DNA of 64,000 nt from Lachnospiraceae bacterium (GTDB lineage: Bacteria; Bacillota; Clostridia; Lachnospirales; Lachnospiraceae): positions 1-64,000 of the forward strand of contig JAAUZY010000060.1 of NCBI GenBank assembly GCA_014804355.1. The letters run 5' to 3'. Of the stretch, positions 25,456 through 34,392 are shown in pieces. Positions within the stretch are counted from its first letter, which is position 1. Every line of letters starts with the position of its first letter. The position numbers were made by a program, and so were the translations under genes. Under the pieces are notes generated by a model. It did no database searches. It was not told where the DNA came from and saw only the letters and a list, made by a program, of their open reading frames with translations.

Positions 25456-26907
25456 CTAGTCATAACAATCATCTAAATAACTTAATCTTCGTTCAATAAA
25501 CTGCCTCACATCAAGACAAGCCGCCTTATACTCCTCCTGATTCGCGTTTCTGGCAATATAACCGCTTTCAATCAACTTTTCCTCATACAGTCCGGCATAT
25601 TGCCACATGACCTCAGTGCTTAAGGCTCCGTTTCGCAAATCATGCCATTTTTTTAAAAATTCTTCTTCAATCGTACTGCCCGCTCCTTCCGCCAGCCTCT
25701 CATAAGGTTCATCCTCCATGATCGACTCGGCAGCTGTCAATGATCTCCAACCCATCTCTGATGGATAAATACCGAATACAAACTTGCTTCGCTCCGGCAC
25801 TCTGCAAAATTCATATGTCCCGCTATTCTCATGGGCAATGACACAGTAATCTTCCTTACTGCTTTGAATACCGCATACAGTCTGCAGCCAGATATGATAA
25901 TCCGCATAATTCCCGGTATTAATCTGCTCATACTCACGATTATCGTCATCCCACAGACTCAAATATTCCTCCAAAGCTCTCCGGTTTTTGCCTATATCTT
26001 CGTCTCCCACAACCGAATATATGTCTCCCTCCGCTTTATACAGCCGATCGTCTTCCTCCAGATCAAGAAAGCCCTTTCCCAGCTTAGGCGCCAGATAATA
26101 CAGACCGCAGTATTGTCCGTCCACTATGACTTCCGCATATTCCATGTTCCTGTGGAGCTTTTCATCTTCACAGACACAGTTCCAGACATAAGCAGCCAGC
26201 ATTTCTCTGAATGCACTGTCATCTCTGTCATGAACCGGATACAGTTTCCACGAAGTATGTTTGCCAAGTCCAAGGAGATTCAGGTTTCTCTCCTCCTGAT
26301 AATCCTGTTTACAGAGTTTAAAGGAAATGGTGCCGGAATGATAGTTAGTCTTTATCCAGACAGCAGAATCTTTGATACTCATCGTGATCACATCATCATC
26401 ATCGGGATTCTGCACCACAATTTCTCCTTTGCCGTAATTTTCTGCTAACCCATTCTCAGCGATATCAATACTAATCACCGGTAAACCCGTAAAAACCAGA
26501 TCAGCGACGGCATACTCTTCTTTTGCCACAAACCACAGTCTGAAAACATGTCCATCATAAATTGCCGTCTGTTTATCTTTCAGTTTACCATCTTCCTGAA
26601 GATACACAGAATATTGCTCCCCAATAACATGAAAGGTTCCGGCATACTCCGCAACCTTCGTGGATTGACTCACATAAAATGTATTGTGGAATCGGTCATA
26701 AGGAATCGTCTTACCGTCCAGTTCTATCAGCTCACCCATATCCTGCAGGCCGCTTATTTCAGATAGATTCTCTGTCAACTGTCTTAACTGCTCTTCGGAT
26801 TTTACCTGCAGTCCCTGAAACCGCATGGCATCTGCTCTGCGAAACAAAATAACGGAACATATCATGGCAATCAGCAGACATCCCATCCAAATAGGTCTCT
26901 TCTTCAT
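25456..26907 (-). CDS. Divergent CotH-like membrane-anchored protein
   Basis: 483 aa. N-terminal membrane helix (MGCLLIAMICSVILF, about 8-22) then an extracellular part that follows the CotH layout at low similarity: HTSWKLYPVHDRDDSAFREMLAAYVWN, then YAEVIVDGQYCGLYYLAPKLGKG. The Gly-Arg-Gly-Asn-Ser motif and the DYDIAW segment seen in the next gene are absent or strongly altered, so this is probably a pseudokinase-like or specialised paralogue. The start overlaps the DUF4956 stop as TAATG. Confidence 0.7.
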   Translation of the reverse strand: MKKRPIWMGCLLIAMICSVILFRRADAMRFQGLQVKSEEQLRQLTENLSEISGLQDMGELIELDGKTIPYDRFHNTFYVSQSTKVAEYAGTFHVIGEQYSVYLQEDGKLKDKQTAIYDGHVFRLWFVAKEEYAVADLVFTGLPVISIDIAENGLAENYGKGEIVVQNPDDDDVITMSIKDSAVWIKTNYHSGTISFKLCKQDYQEERNLNLLGLGKHTSWKLYPVHDRDDSAFREMLAAYVWNCVCEDEKLHRNMEYAEVIVDGQYCGLYYLAPKLGKGFLDLEEDDRLYKAEGDIYSVVGDEDIGKNRRALEEYLSLWDDDNREYEQINTGNYADYHIWLQTVCGIQSSKEDYCVIAHENSGTYEFCRVPERSKFVFGIYPSEMGWRSLTAAESIMEDEPYERLAEGAGSTIEEEFLKKWHDLRNGALSTEVMWQYAGLYEEKLIESGYIARNANQEEYKAACLDVRQFIERRLSYLDDCYD

Positions 26908-27578
26908 TATCCGATACGCTCTCCCATTTCCAACAGCCAGTTTACACCGCTGACATGCTTACAGTTTCTAAGCGCCGTGATCGCTTCCACGTTCATCTCC
27001 TGTCTGGCCGATACTTCACAGATGATTTCGCAACGCTCTCCCACATAATTAGAAGCGCGAACGCCCATCTTGGGATAGTACGGTTTCAGTGTTGCCTTAA
27101 TCAGTTCCAGATCCGTATCTTTGCCGCCCCGTATAATGATCAGATATTTTTTTCGAACGTTCGCATAGTAGCTGGAAGCCAACAGCACAATCGCGATAAA
27201 AATCGTCGAAATAACTGCCAGCTTATAGATCTGTGCGCCTACGCAAAGTCCTTCCACAATCGCCCAGAAAATATAGATCGTGTCCGAAGGATCTTTGATC
27301 GCCGTTCTGAATCTGACGATAGATAACGCACCCACCATACCTAAGGAGATTGCCATGTTGCTGCTGATCATCAACATGATCACCGATGTGATCAACACAA
27401 TCACCACGTTTCCGGTATTAAACCGACCGTTATAACTGACTCCCGTATAGGCCAATCGATAAGTTATAAAGATAACTATTCCGACTGCAAACGAAACACA
27501 CAGCACAAACAATATTTTCTCCACGCTGAGAGACTCGCTGTTTACCGTAAACCAATCCAAAATTTCTTTCTTTGACAT
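26907..27578 (-). CDS. DUF4956 family membrane protein
   Basis: 223 aa from ATG 27578 (MSKKEILDWF), which has GAGGAAG upstream; the longer track frame overlaps the VTC gene. Four membrane helices lie in the first 150 residues, with the family's conserved stretch GMVGALSIVRFRTAIKDP between helices two and three. A cytoplasmic C-terminal domain of about 85 residues (KYLIIIRGGKD...) has a ferredoxin-like pattern. DUF4956 proteins usually neighbour VTC-domain and CotH genes, as here; biochemical role unknown to me. Confidence 0.88.
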   Translation of the reverse strand: MSKKEILDWFTVNSESLSVEKILFVLCVSFAVGIVIFITYRLAYTGVSYNGRFNTGNVVIVLITSVIMLMISSNMAISLGMVGALSIVRFRTAIKDPSDTIYIFWAIVEGLCVGAQIYKLAVISTIFIAIVLLASSYYANVRKKYLIIIRGGKDTDLELIKATLKPYYPKMGVRASNYVGERCEIICEVSARQEMNVEAITALRNCKHVSGVNWLLEMGERIG

Positions 27579-27672
27579 GTTCTTCCTCACTTCTGCTTTC
27601 AGATATGCCCGCCCCGCAATATTTCCATCGGCCACCACTCTGCAAACATAATCTTTCTGTACTGTACTCTGC

Positions 27673-28365
27673 TTACACCAGATATCTCTCCATAATCGGA
27701 CGCCCACTCCCGTATTTGCTTACAGATACATTAGTCAAGTGATATTTAGCCAGTATCATCTTAATGGGTTCGATCAGTTTCTCATTATATTTTACTTCTA
27801 AAATCACCGCGTCCTCCACGGTATTCACCCATGGCAGCTCTTTATCAAACAGATCTAATGATAATTCGGAACTACGCACATGCCTGTCAATGGTAATGCG
27901 GGTACTATACTCGCCATACATGTATGCGCACCGCTCATACTCTATAATAACCACCGGGCGGTAACATCCCAGCGTCATATCGCAATACAGGCGCCACGCC
28001 AACTCCTCCGGATAATCAAGCAGACTGCTGTAATCACCTTCCATATAACGGACAGCATCATCTCTGCTTATGAGAAGACTCTCCTTATGCTGCATTGAAC
28101 CCGATTTCTGCTTGCATTCCAGCTTCACCGCGTCCGTACCCTCATCATAGATACGCAGCCGTATCTTCCTGCGCCGTTCCACTCCCTCCATCTTTTCTAT
28201 ATAATCCTTCTGATCAAGAGAATCAAAATATAAACTTTTTACGCGGTAAAATCCATCCTGTGAATAGTTATCCGGCATCAAAAGCCGACTCAGTTCTGTC
28301 TGGAGAAGAAGACTGTCACTGTAACTGATCCAATATTTAAGCTCACTTCTAAGTACAGAAAGCAT
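27673..28365 (-). CDS. VTC domain protein (polyphosphate polymerase-like)
   Basis: 230 aa. It has the CYTH/VTC tunnel-fold pattern: N-terminal ELKYWIS, FYRVKSLYFDS, RRKIRLRIYDEG, KLECKQKSG, EYERCAYMYG, TRITIDRHVR and VILEVKYNEKLIEPIKMIL. The charged residues line the phosphate-binding tunnel in yeast Vtc4, which makes polyphosphate from ATP. Bacterial versions are soluble, as here. It opens the VTC-DUF4956-CotH-CotH operon and ends 94 bases before the DUF4956 start. AGGAGAG precedes the ATG. Confidence 0.88.
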   Translation of the reverse strand: MLSVLRSELKYWISYSDSLLLQTELSRLLMPDNYSQDGFYRVKSLYFDSLDQKDYIEKMEGVERRRKIRLRIYDEGTDAVKLECKQKSGSMQHKESLLISRDDAVRYMEGDYSSLLDYPEELAWRLYCDMTLGCYRPVVIIEYERCAYMYGEYSTRITIDRHVRSSELSLDLFDKELPWVNTVEDAVILEVKYNEKLIEPIKMILAKYHLTNVSVSKYGSGRPIMERYLV

Positions 28366-28397
28366 CGTCTCTCCTCCCTGCCCAATTTAAAATTCAT

Positions 28398-28430
28398 GTA
28401 ACTGTTCAGAGCCCTGTTCTTCACAGTTAC
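28398..28430. repeat. Dispersed 33-bp inverted-end repeat, copy 1
   Basis: Begins GTAACTGTTCAGAGCCC and ends TTCACAGTTAC, so the 8-bp ends GTAACTGT/ACAGTTAC pair. A copy with one substitution is at 53944. It lies between the convergently read VTC and LacI units (both minus strand), upstream of the VTC gene. Confidence 0.75.
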
Positions 28431-28490
28431 AAATTCATAACAGATTTTACCTTATTTTTGCAGATTATGCAATTTCGCTTTTCTGCCTTC

Positions 28491-29489
28491 TCACCGCGTC
28501 GATTTCCGCATACGCACCTCGTACCCTAACAGTGTACGCCGCTCCACTTCCTCCCCGTCCAACATGCGCAAAAGCGTCTCGCACGCCTTTGTACCCAGCT
28601 CCTCCACATCAAATCGTATGGATGTGATGGACGGAATGCGGTTCGCCAGCACGGTGCTGTCATAGAATGAAGCGATCTGTATCTGTTCCGGTACAGCAAC
28701 CTGCCTCTGCTGCAGGGCATTCAACACACAGCCGCATAGAAAATCATCCATGCATACGATACACTCCGTCTTTTCTTCCAGAAGTCTCTCCACGATCTCA
28801 TCCACCCTGCCGCCGTCACTCACATTCAGAAAAGACTTCCTGCTGCCGTCCCATTCTTTTCTCTGCATAAAAGCCTCTTCAAATCCCCGTAATCTGTTGC
28901 CCGTGACGATATGAGTCTCATCGCTCCCAATCAACGCAATATTCCTGATGCCATGCGCCAGAAGCTTATCCGTCAGCTCTCTGCACGCACTCCGATGGTC
29001 GTTATCGACCTGCACGACCCTGTCGTCATCGGTGCTGCCCATTGCTACGAAGGGAATATCGCTTTCGATCAGGTACTTCATCGGCGCATCGTCCGCGAGT
29101 GTTCTTGTCAGGATCGCCCCGTCGATCTTACGATTTGCCACCGCACGTTCCAACTGGGAAATATTATCCGCAGTCACCATGGATATTAACACATCATATC
29201 CGTGGGCAGAAGCCGTCCTGCTGACGCCCAGCATACATTTCTGGAAAAAAGGCAATTCCACAACATTGTAATCTCCCGGCAGCACCATGCCCAAATTAAA
29301 GGTTTTATTCTGCGCAAGCCCTTTCGCGACCACGTTAGGGCTGTAATGATGCTCCTCGATATAATCCAGCACCTTCTTACGAGTCTGCTCCCCGATCCTG
29401 CCCTTGCCGGATATCGCCCTCGACACGGTTGTCTTAGACACCCCAAGCTCCTGCGCGATATCCCCAATCGTCAAATTCTTGTCGTCCAT
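28491..29489 (-). CDS. LacI family regulator of the galactan/galactoside genes
   Basis: 332 aa. N-terminal LacI helix-turn-helix (IGDIAQELGVSKTTVSRAISGKGRIG), hinge helix (NVVAKGLAQNKT) and a sugar-sensing domain (LGMVLPGDYNVVELPFFQKCMLGVS ... SITSIRFDVEELGTKA). It is divergent from the GH42 beta-galactosidase gene, with the operator TGCGCAATCGGTTGCCCA between them. The same operator core overlaps the promoter of the GH53 operon 10 kb away, so both are probably its targets. GGGGGAG precedes the ATG. Confidence 0.92.
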   Translation of the reverse strand: MDDKNLTIGDIAQELGVSKTTVSRAISGKGRIGEQTRKKVLDYIEEHHYSPNVVAKGLAQNKTFNLGMVLPGDYNVVELPFFQKCMLGVSRTASAHGYDVLISMVTADNISQLERAVANRKIDGAILTRTLADDAPMKYLIESDIPFVAMGSTDDDRVVQVDNDHRSACRELTDKLLAHGIRNIALIGSDETHIVTGNRLRGFEEAFMQRKEWDGSRKSFLNVSDGGRVDEIVERLLEEKTECIVCMDDFLCGCVLNALQQRQVAVPEQIQIASFYDSTVLANRIPSITSIRFDVEELGTKACETLLRMLDGEEVERRTLLGYEVRMRKSTR

Positions 29490-29516
29490 AGCTCCCCCGA
29501 TTAATCCAATTTTCCT

Positions 29517-29577
29517 TTACTGCCCTTCAAGTATATGATAGAATAACACCAACACGCTATGCGCAATCGGTTGCCCA
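29517..29577 (+). promoter_or_regulatory. GH42 promoter and LacI-type operator
   Basis: TTTACT (29517) and TAGAAT (29539-29544) with a 16-base spacer form a plausible promoter. The operator TGCGCAATCGGTTGCCCA (29560-29577), with a central CG and near-palindromic arms, lies just downstream. It is the clearest match to 19051-19068. Confidence 0.65.
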
Positions 29578-29673
29578 TTTCAAGATTACCAGATATCGGG
29601 CTGATTCGCAAGATGTTTTACAATTTTAGACAGTAATGTACTCTCAAAACCAGAAAGGTGAGGACGATAATCT

Positions 29674-31734
29674 ATGAAAACAGACAAACTCTTATTCGGC
29701 GCCGCATACTACGATGAATACCTGCCTTACGACAGGATTGAGACAGATATGGAGATGATGGAGAAAGCCCACATCAATGTGATCCGTATCGCGGAATCCA
29801 CGTGGAGTACATGGGAACCGCAGGAGGGGGTGTTTGACTTCACCCATCTGCACAGAATGCTGCGCGCTTCCGCAGCCCATGGCATCTCGGTAATCGTAGG
29901 CACACCTACCTATGCCGTTCCCACATGGCTTGCCGCGAAATGTCCCGATATCCTTACGGTGACTCACGACGGTCCCGAACGATACGGCCGCAGACAGAAC
30001 ATGGATATCACCCACCCCATATACTTGAAGCATGCCGAGATCATCATAAGGCGCCTGATGGAAGAGGTATCTTCTTATGAGCATGTCATCGGCTTCCAGC
30101 TCGACAATGAGACGAAATCCTACGACACATGCAGTGAATATGCCCAGAAGAAATTTGTCGAATACTTGAAAAAAGAATTTCACGATGATTTAGATGCCCT
30201 GAATCACGCCTTCGGCTTAGACTATTGGAGCAACCGCATCAATGCCTGGGAAGATTTCCCCGATGTACGCGGCACCATCAACGGTTCCCTGGGCGCGGAA
30301 TACCAGAAGTTTCAGAGAAAACTCGTGACGGATTTTCTCGCATGGCAGTGTGCTATCGTACAGGAATATGCCCGCTCCGACCAGTTCATTACCCAGAACT
30401 TCGACTATGAATGGCGTAACTACTCTTTCGGTCTGCAGCCGGAAGTTGACCAGTGGGAAGCCGCGAAACCGCTGACTGTAGCAGGTTTTGACATCTATCA
30501 CCCTTCGGCGCAGGACCTCACCGGCAAAGAGATCTCCTTCGGTGGCGCCGTTGCCCGTTCCGTAAAGAAAGACAATTACTTCATATTAGAGACTGAAGCA
30601 CAGGGTAATCACGGCTGGCTGCACTATCCGGGTCAGCTCCGCCTGCAGGCCTTCAGCCACCTTGCCTCCGGCTCCAACTCTGTCATGTACTGGCACTGGC
30701 ACTCCATACACAACGCCATCGAATCCTACTGGAAAGGAATCTTAAGCCATAACCTGAAAGAAAATGCAACCTACCGCGAGGCATGCACCATCGGCGCTGA
30801 TTTTGCCAAGTACGGCGATCACCTTAAGAATCTGCGTAAGAAAGCCGATGTTGCATTCCTGCTGTCCAACGAATCCCTGACCGGACTGAAATGGTTTGCC
30901 ATCCATCCTGACTTAAACTACAACGATATTGTCAGATGGCTCTACGATGCCTTCTACGAATTAAATATCGAGTGTGATATATTATCCGTAAATGATGTTG
31001 ACCTTTTTAGTCAATATAAGATTCTGGTGACCCCCGCGCTCTACAGTGTTTCCGACACCCTTGTCGATCATCTAAGACATTATACGGAGAACGGTGGAAT
31101 CCTGCTTTCAACCTTTAAAACGGCATTTTCCGATCCCGTTCTGAAAATCTATCCGGATGACCAGCCGCACAAACTGACAGATGTGTTCGGTATGACCTAC
31201 GATCAGTTTACTGACGGAGTCAAAGTCGGGTTGAAAAACTGTATTTTCCAAAACAGTACAAATCCGGTCAAAAATACTGCTCTTCCTGAGCCTTCCGCTG
31301 ATTCGACCGATTCGTCCGCAGAAGGTGTCCGCTACTGGATGGAGCTGCTCACCCCCACAACCGCACAGACCCTTGCCGACTACGACCATCCTCACTGGGG
31401 CAGCTATGCCGCTGTCACCGAGAACCACTATGGTGCCGGAACTGCGGTTTATCTTGGTTGTTACTTTGATAAAACAACATTGAAAGACTTATTGACTTAT
31501 ATAGTCACTAAATCAGGTATTACGCTGCCGGAAGTGCAGTACCCTGTCATCATCAAACGCGGAACCAACGAATACGACAAAGAGATCACCTACTATCTTA
31601 ACTATTCCGATGAGCCCGCCACAATCACATGGCAAGGCAGGGATTCCGTACTCCTTATGCAGAATCAGCCGTTGCGGGACGGCGACCCCATAACGATAGA
31701 TGGCTGGGGATTCGTGATCATAGAGGAAATATAG
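29674..31734 (+). CDS. Beta-galactosidase, GH42
   Basis: 686 aa, usual length for GH42. It removes terminal beta-galactose from galacto-oligosaccharides in the cytoplasm (no signal peptide). Markers: N-terminal LLFGAAYYDEYLP, IRIAESTWSTWEP, GTPTYAVPTWLA, the acid/base region GFQLDNET and the nucleophile region ETEAQGNHGWLHYPG; then a trimerisation domain (ILVTPALYSVSD) and a C-terminal beta domain. GGTGAGG precedes the ATG. It complements the intracellular GH53 endo-galactanase under the same putative regulator. Ends at a strong hairpin. Confidence 0.94.
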   Translation: MKTDKLLFGAAYYDEYLPYDRIETDMEMMEKAHINVIRIAESTWSTWEPQEGVFDFTHLHRMLRASAAHGISVIVGTPTYAVPTWLAAKCPDILTVTHDGPERYGRRQNMDITHPIYLKHAEIIIRRLMEEVSSYEHVIGFQLDNETKSYDTCSEYAQKKFVEYLKKEFHDDLDALNHAFGLDYWSNRINAWEDFPDVRGTINGSLGAEYQKFQRKLVTDFLAWQCAIVQEYARSDQFITQNFDYEWRNYSFGLQPEVDQWEAAKPLTVAGFDIYHPSAQDLTGKEISFGGAVARSVKKDNYFILETEAQGNHGWLHYPGQLRLQAFSHLASGSNSVMYWHWHSIHNAIESYWKGILSHNLKENATYREACTIGADFAKYGDHLKNLRKKADVAFLLSNESLTGLKWFAIHPDLNYNDIVRWLYDAFYELNIECDILSVNDVDLFSQYKILVTPALYSVSDTLVDHLRHYTENGGILLSTFKTAFSDPVLKIYPDDQPHKLTDVFGMTYDQFTDGVKVGLKNCIFQNSTNPVKNTALPEPSADSTDSSAEGVRYWMELLTPTTAQTLADYDHPHWGSYAAVTENHYGAGTAVYLGCYFDKTTLKDLLTYIVTKSGITLPEVQYPVIIKRGTNEYDKEITYYLNYSDEPATITWQGRDSVLLMQNQPLRDGDPITIDGWGFVIIEEI

Positions 31735-31749
31735 TAAACTCAGACACAA

Positions 31750-31783
31750 CGGACTGCGGGTGCCTTCGCACCTTAGCAGTCCG
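31750..31783. terminator. Terminator after the GH42 gene
   Basis: CGGACTGC...GCAGTCCG outer stem with inner GGTGC/GCACC stem. It sits between the convergent GH42 gene and the permease gene ending at 31794. A T-run is weak on the plus side. Confidence 0.7.
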
Positions 31784-31793
31784 CTTCCCCTAC

Positions 31794-32894
31794 TTACATC
31801 CGCCTGTATACACGATATCCCTCTTCCACACAAAGCACGAGCACTACAACAATCACAGGAATCATCATCGCCTCTCTTCCCCATTCTACGGCTTCATAGA
31901 CCGATCCGGTCATGATCAGGAAGAGGGGCATACAGGAGGTAAAGAAATACCCTCCTCCGCCGAAAAACATCCTGATTAACATTGGCAACGCCCACAAGAT
32001 TCCTGCTGTCGTAACCGCACCGAAGGTACTTTTACAGTGCGCAGACGCGCACAACGTGATTGCACATAACAGGAGCAGCGCCAGAAAAATCATGCCCAGC
32101 ATAATCCCGGCAAATGTGCCTGCCGACATGTATCCGGTTTTCAGATCAGCACGGAGCGGCTGTGACAGCACGATACAAATCGCGCACCCGCCGCCGTCCA
32201 TCCCATAGATACAGGCGCTCATTACAAAACATAACAGCACAGTTATGCTATAGACTATTATAGTCAATGTAAACGCGGCGGCAATTTTCGCATACACATC
32301 CTTTTCTTTTCCTTCCTGCGTCGTAAATAACAGCGGCAGCATCTTCGCCTGCCCTTCCTGTGCAAACAGGGTAGATATCGACATCAGCAGCAGGATACTT
32401 GCCAACATCATTCCCATCTGCAGCGTATCCAGAAAAGCCGTCCATCCGTTCGTATAAGCAAATTGTATTTCTGTACCTGACGCGCGCTGCACTCTGCCAA
32501 GCTCCGTATCCGCAATGGCATATACCTGCGTCGGCGCCTTATAATTGTTCCAATCACGCTTGTACCCGTCTGACAGATACGTGGTTACAAAATTATTCAG
32601 ATAATTGCCATCCTGCCAGCCCGGATAATCATACACCACCTCCGAGGGTAGTCCGTACCGCTCCACCATCGCTGAAACCTTCTCATCCGTAAGCGCCCCT
32701 CGGTATTCCTCCGTGATCCGCCTGTTGACCTTAACAGCCTCATATCCATAGTACCGCACCCCGTCCACCGCAGCCGACTCACTACCGACCGTTGTCGCAA
32801 AATAAAATCCCGTAATCAATATCATACATATCCCACAGATCACAAACCCCTTCTTATGCCACAATTTATATAATTCCATCCGATATAATCTCAT
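31794..32894 (-). CDS. ABC-2 type permease subunit, paralogue of 35342 gene
   Basis: 366 aa with six predicted membrane helices. The extracellular segment after helix 1 (VDGVRYYGYEAVKVNRRITEEYRGALTDEKV) matches the permease at 35342 (VDGITYHGYAAVRMDRQITEEFKGPLTDEKM) closely, as does LPLLFTTQEGKEKD versus KPLLFTTKEGPASA, so the two are paralogues. It has no ATPase gene beside it on its own strand and is divergent from the sigma-factor operon that encodes one. It may share that ATPase, forming a heterodimeric exporter. AAGGAGGAG precedes the ATG. Confidence 0.8.
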   Translation of the reverse strand: MRLYRMELYKLWHKKGFVICGICMILITGFYFATTVGSESAAVDGVRYYGYEAVKVNRRITEEYRGALTDEKVSAMVERYGLPSEVVYDYPGWQDGNYLNNFVTTYLSDGYKRDWNNYKAPTQVYAIADTELGRVQRASGTEIQFAYTNGWTAFLDTLQMGMMLASILLLMSISTLFAQEGQAKMLPLLFTTQEGKEKDVYAKIAAAFTLTIIVYSITVLLCFVMSACIYGMDGGGCAICIVLSQPLRADLKTGYMSAGTFAGIMLGMIFLALLLLCAITLCASAHCKSTFGAVTTAGILWALPMLIRMFFGGGGYFFTSCMPLFLIMTGSVYEAVEWGREAMMIPVIVVVLVLCVEEGYRVYRRM

Positions 32895-32993
32895 ACCGTC
32901 TCCTCCTTACCTTTGTGAAATAAATAACCCTCCTCGCCTCCAAAAAGTTCACCGCCCTCCACATAAAAAAACTTTTCCCCCGATTAATCTTTT

Positions 32994-33049
32994 GTATAAT
33001 AAAATCAGTTATTTAAGTGTCAGAGTAATCACCGCGGCGAATCTGACAC
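32994..33049 (+). promoter_or_regulatory. Promoter and leader hairpin of the sigma-factor operon
   Basis: A -10-like TATAAT lies at about 32995-33000 in GTATAATAA, with no good -35. It is followed by GTGTCAGA (33017-33024) paired with TCTGACAC (33042-33049), a hairpin in the untranslated leader before the GTG start at 33087. The missing -35 could mean an alternative sigma factor or an activator. Confidence 0.45.
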
Positions 33050-33086
33050 AAGACAACAGACAGCAAGGAAAGCACAGGATAAGCAA

Positions 33087-33611
33087 GTGACAGACAAAGA
33101 ACTGATCCGGAAAGTTCATAGCGGAAGCAAAGACGCCTTAAACGCCATCGTGGAAAGATACTACGATGAAATATACCGTTTCTGTCTGTATCTGACGGGG
33201 CAGGCGGTCGATTCCTACGATATCACGCAGGAAGTGTTCCTTCGCTTCATTAAATATGTAGATTCCTACGAATACCGTAATCTGAAGGGCTATCTGCTTA
33301 TCATCGCCCGCAACCTGTGCCGCGACTATTTTCACCATAAGAAAGACACCGCCTGTATCGAGGAGGCATCCTATGCCGGTAGAGAGGACGCGGAACTTCA
33401 CAGTCTGGAAGACCGCCTGCTCCTATGGCATGCACTACACGAGCTTCCCGTCAAACAGCGCGAGGTCATTATCCTGCGAATCTACGAAGAGCTGCGTTTT
33501 CACGAGATTGCCGGAATCTTAGGCTGCAATCTCTCCACCGTAAAATCCAGATTCCGTCTGGGTGTGCAAAGTTTAAGAAAAATCATGGAGGCATCGGATG
33601 AAGAATCATAA
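33087..33611 (+). CDS. ECF-type RNA polymerase sigma factor
   Basis: 174 aa. Region 2 (YYDEIYRFCLYLTGQAVDSYDITQEVFLRFIKYV, with a YLLIIARNLCRDYF segment) and region 4 helix-turn-helix (LPVKQREVIILRIYEELRFHEIAGILGCNLSTVKSR) are both complete. The start is GTG at 33087. It overlaps the next gene by 14 bases. It would direct transcription of a small regulon, probably including its own operon of a membrane protein and ABC exporter. The inducing signal is unknown. Confidence 0.93.
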   Translation: MTDKELIRKVHSGSKDALNAIVERYYDEIYRFCLYLTGQAVDSYDITQEVFLRFIKYVDSYEYRNLKGYLLIIARNLCRDYFHHKKDTACIEEASYAGREDAELHSLEDRLLLWHALHELPVKQREVIILRIYEELRFHEIAGILGCNLSTVKSRFRLGVQSLRKIMEASDEES

Positions 33612-34392
33612 AAAACTGAGCTTCGCGGGGTTGCTAGATTTGCATCGCGAACTCGAAAATACAGACTCACTTTTTCCAATCGACAAACATGCCAAGGAAA
33701 ACACTCTGTCCGTTCTGCGGCAGGCAATTTCCGATAAGGAAGTACATTTACTGACCGACAGGCGGAGAATCTGGCGTAATCAAATACGTTACACCGACCG
33801 CAGCATGCTGGGATTCCATATCGCCGACTGTTTCCTCGTACTGTTCCTGATGGTAATGATGGGACTGCATGATGTGGATCAGTCCTATATGATCACGATA
33901 TCCACGCTGCTGGCGGGTGTGCTCGGTTCTTTCTCCATCATGCAGATCGGCAGGGCATGCTTTTCCAAGATTGCCGAACTTAGTGAAACCTGTTTCTTTA
34001 ATGTCAGCCAGTTGGCGGCCTATAACATGATCCTCTCGGGTATCATCAATCTGGCAGCGCTGGCGACGGGAATCCTGTTCGCCGGTTCCCGCTGGAAGAT
34101 CAGACTTCTGCAGATCGGTCTGTATATGCTGGTGCCCTTCGTCCTGACGCAGTGTGTCAGTCTGGGCATTCTGCTCACAGAGGCAGGCAGACGCAGCCCG
34201 TGGATGCAGGCGATCATCGGGATCTTCCTTTCCGTATTTTTCTCGGTACTGGCGGCTATGCCCATATTATATGAAGAATCTATGCTCTTTATCTGGGGCA
34301 TCGCACTCATGATCGGCACGGTGCTTCTCGGAATACAGATCAAAGCGCTTTTTACAGCAATTAATAAAGGAGAAATCTTATGCACGAATTAG
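33598..34392 (+). CDS. Polytopic membrane protein, possible anti-sigma factor
   Basis: 264 aa. The first 85 residues are cytoplasmic and charged (HRELENTDSLFPIDKHAKENTLSVLRQ), followed by six predicted membrane helices in the rest. Position directly after, and overlapping, an ECF sigma gene is typical of its anti-sigma factor, and the cytoplasmic N-terminus could hold the sigma factor. No zinc anti-sigma motif (HxxxCxxC) is present. It overlaps the ABC ATPase gene by 13 bases. The anti-sigma role is inferred from context only. Confidence 0.65.
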   Translation: MKNHKKLSFAGLLDLHRELENTDSLFPIDKHAKENTLSVLRQAISDKEVHLLTDRRRIWRNQIRYTDRSMLGFHIADCFLVLFLMVMMGLHDVDQSYMITISTLLAGVLGSFSIMQIGRACFSKIAELSETCFFNVSQLAAYNMILSGIINLAALATGILFAGSRWKIRLLQIGLYMLVPFVLTQCVSLGILLTEAGRRSPWMQAIIGIFLSVFFSVLAAMPILYEESMLFIWGIALMIGTVLLGIQIKALFTAINKGEILCTN

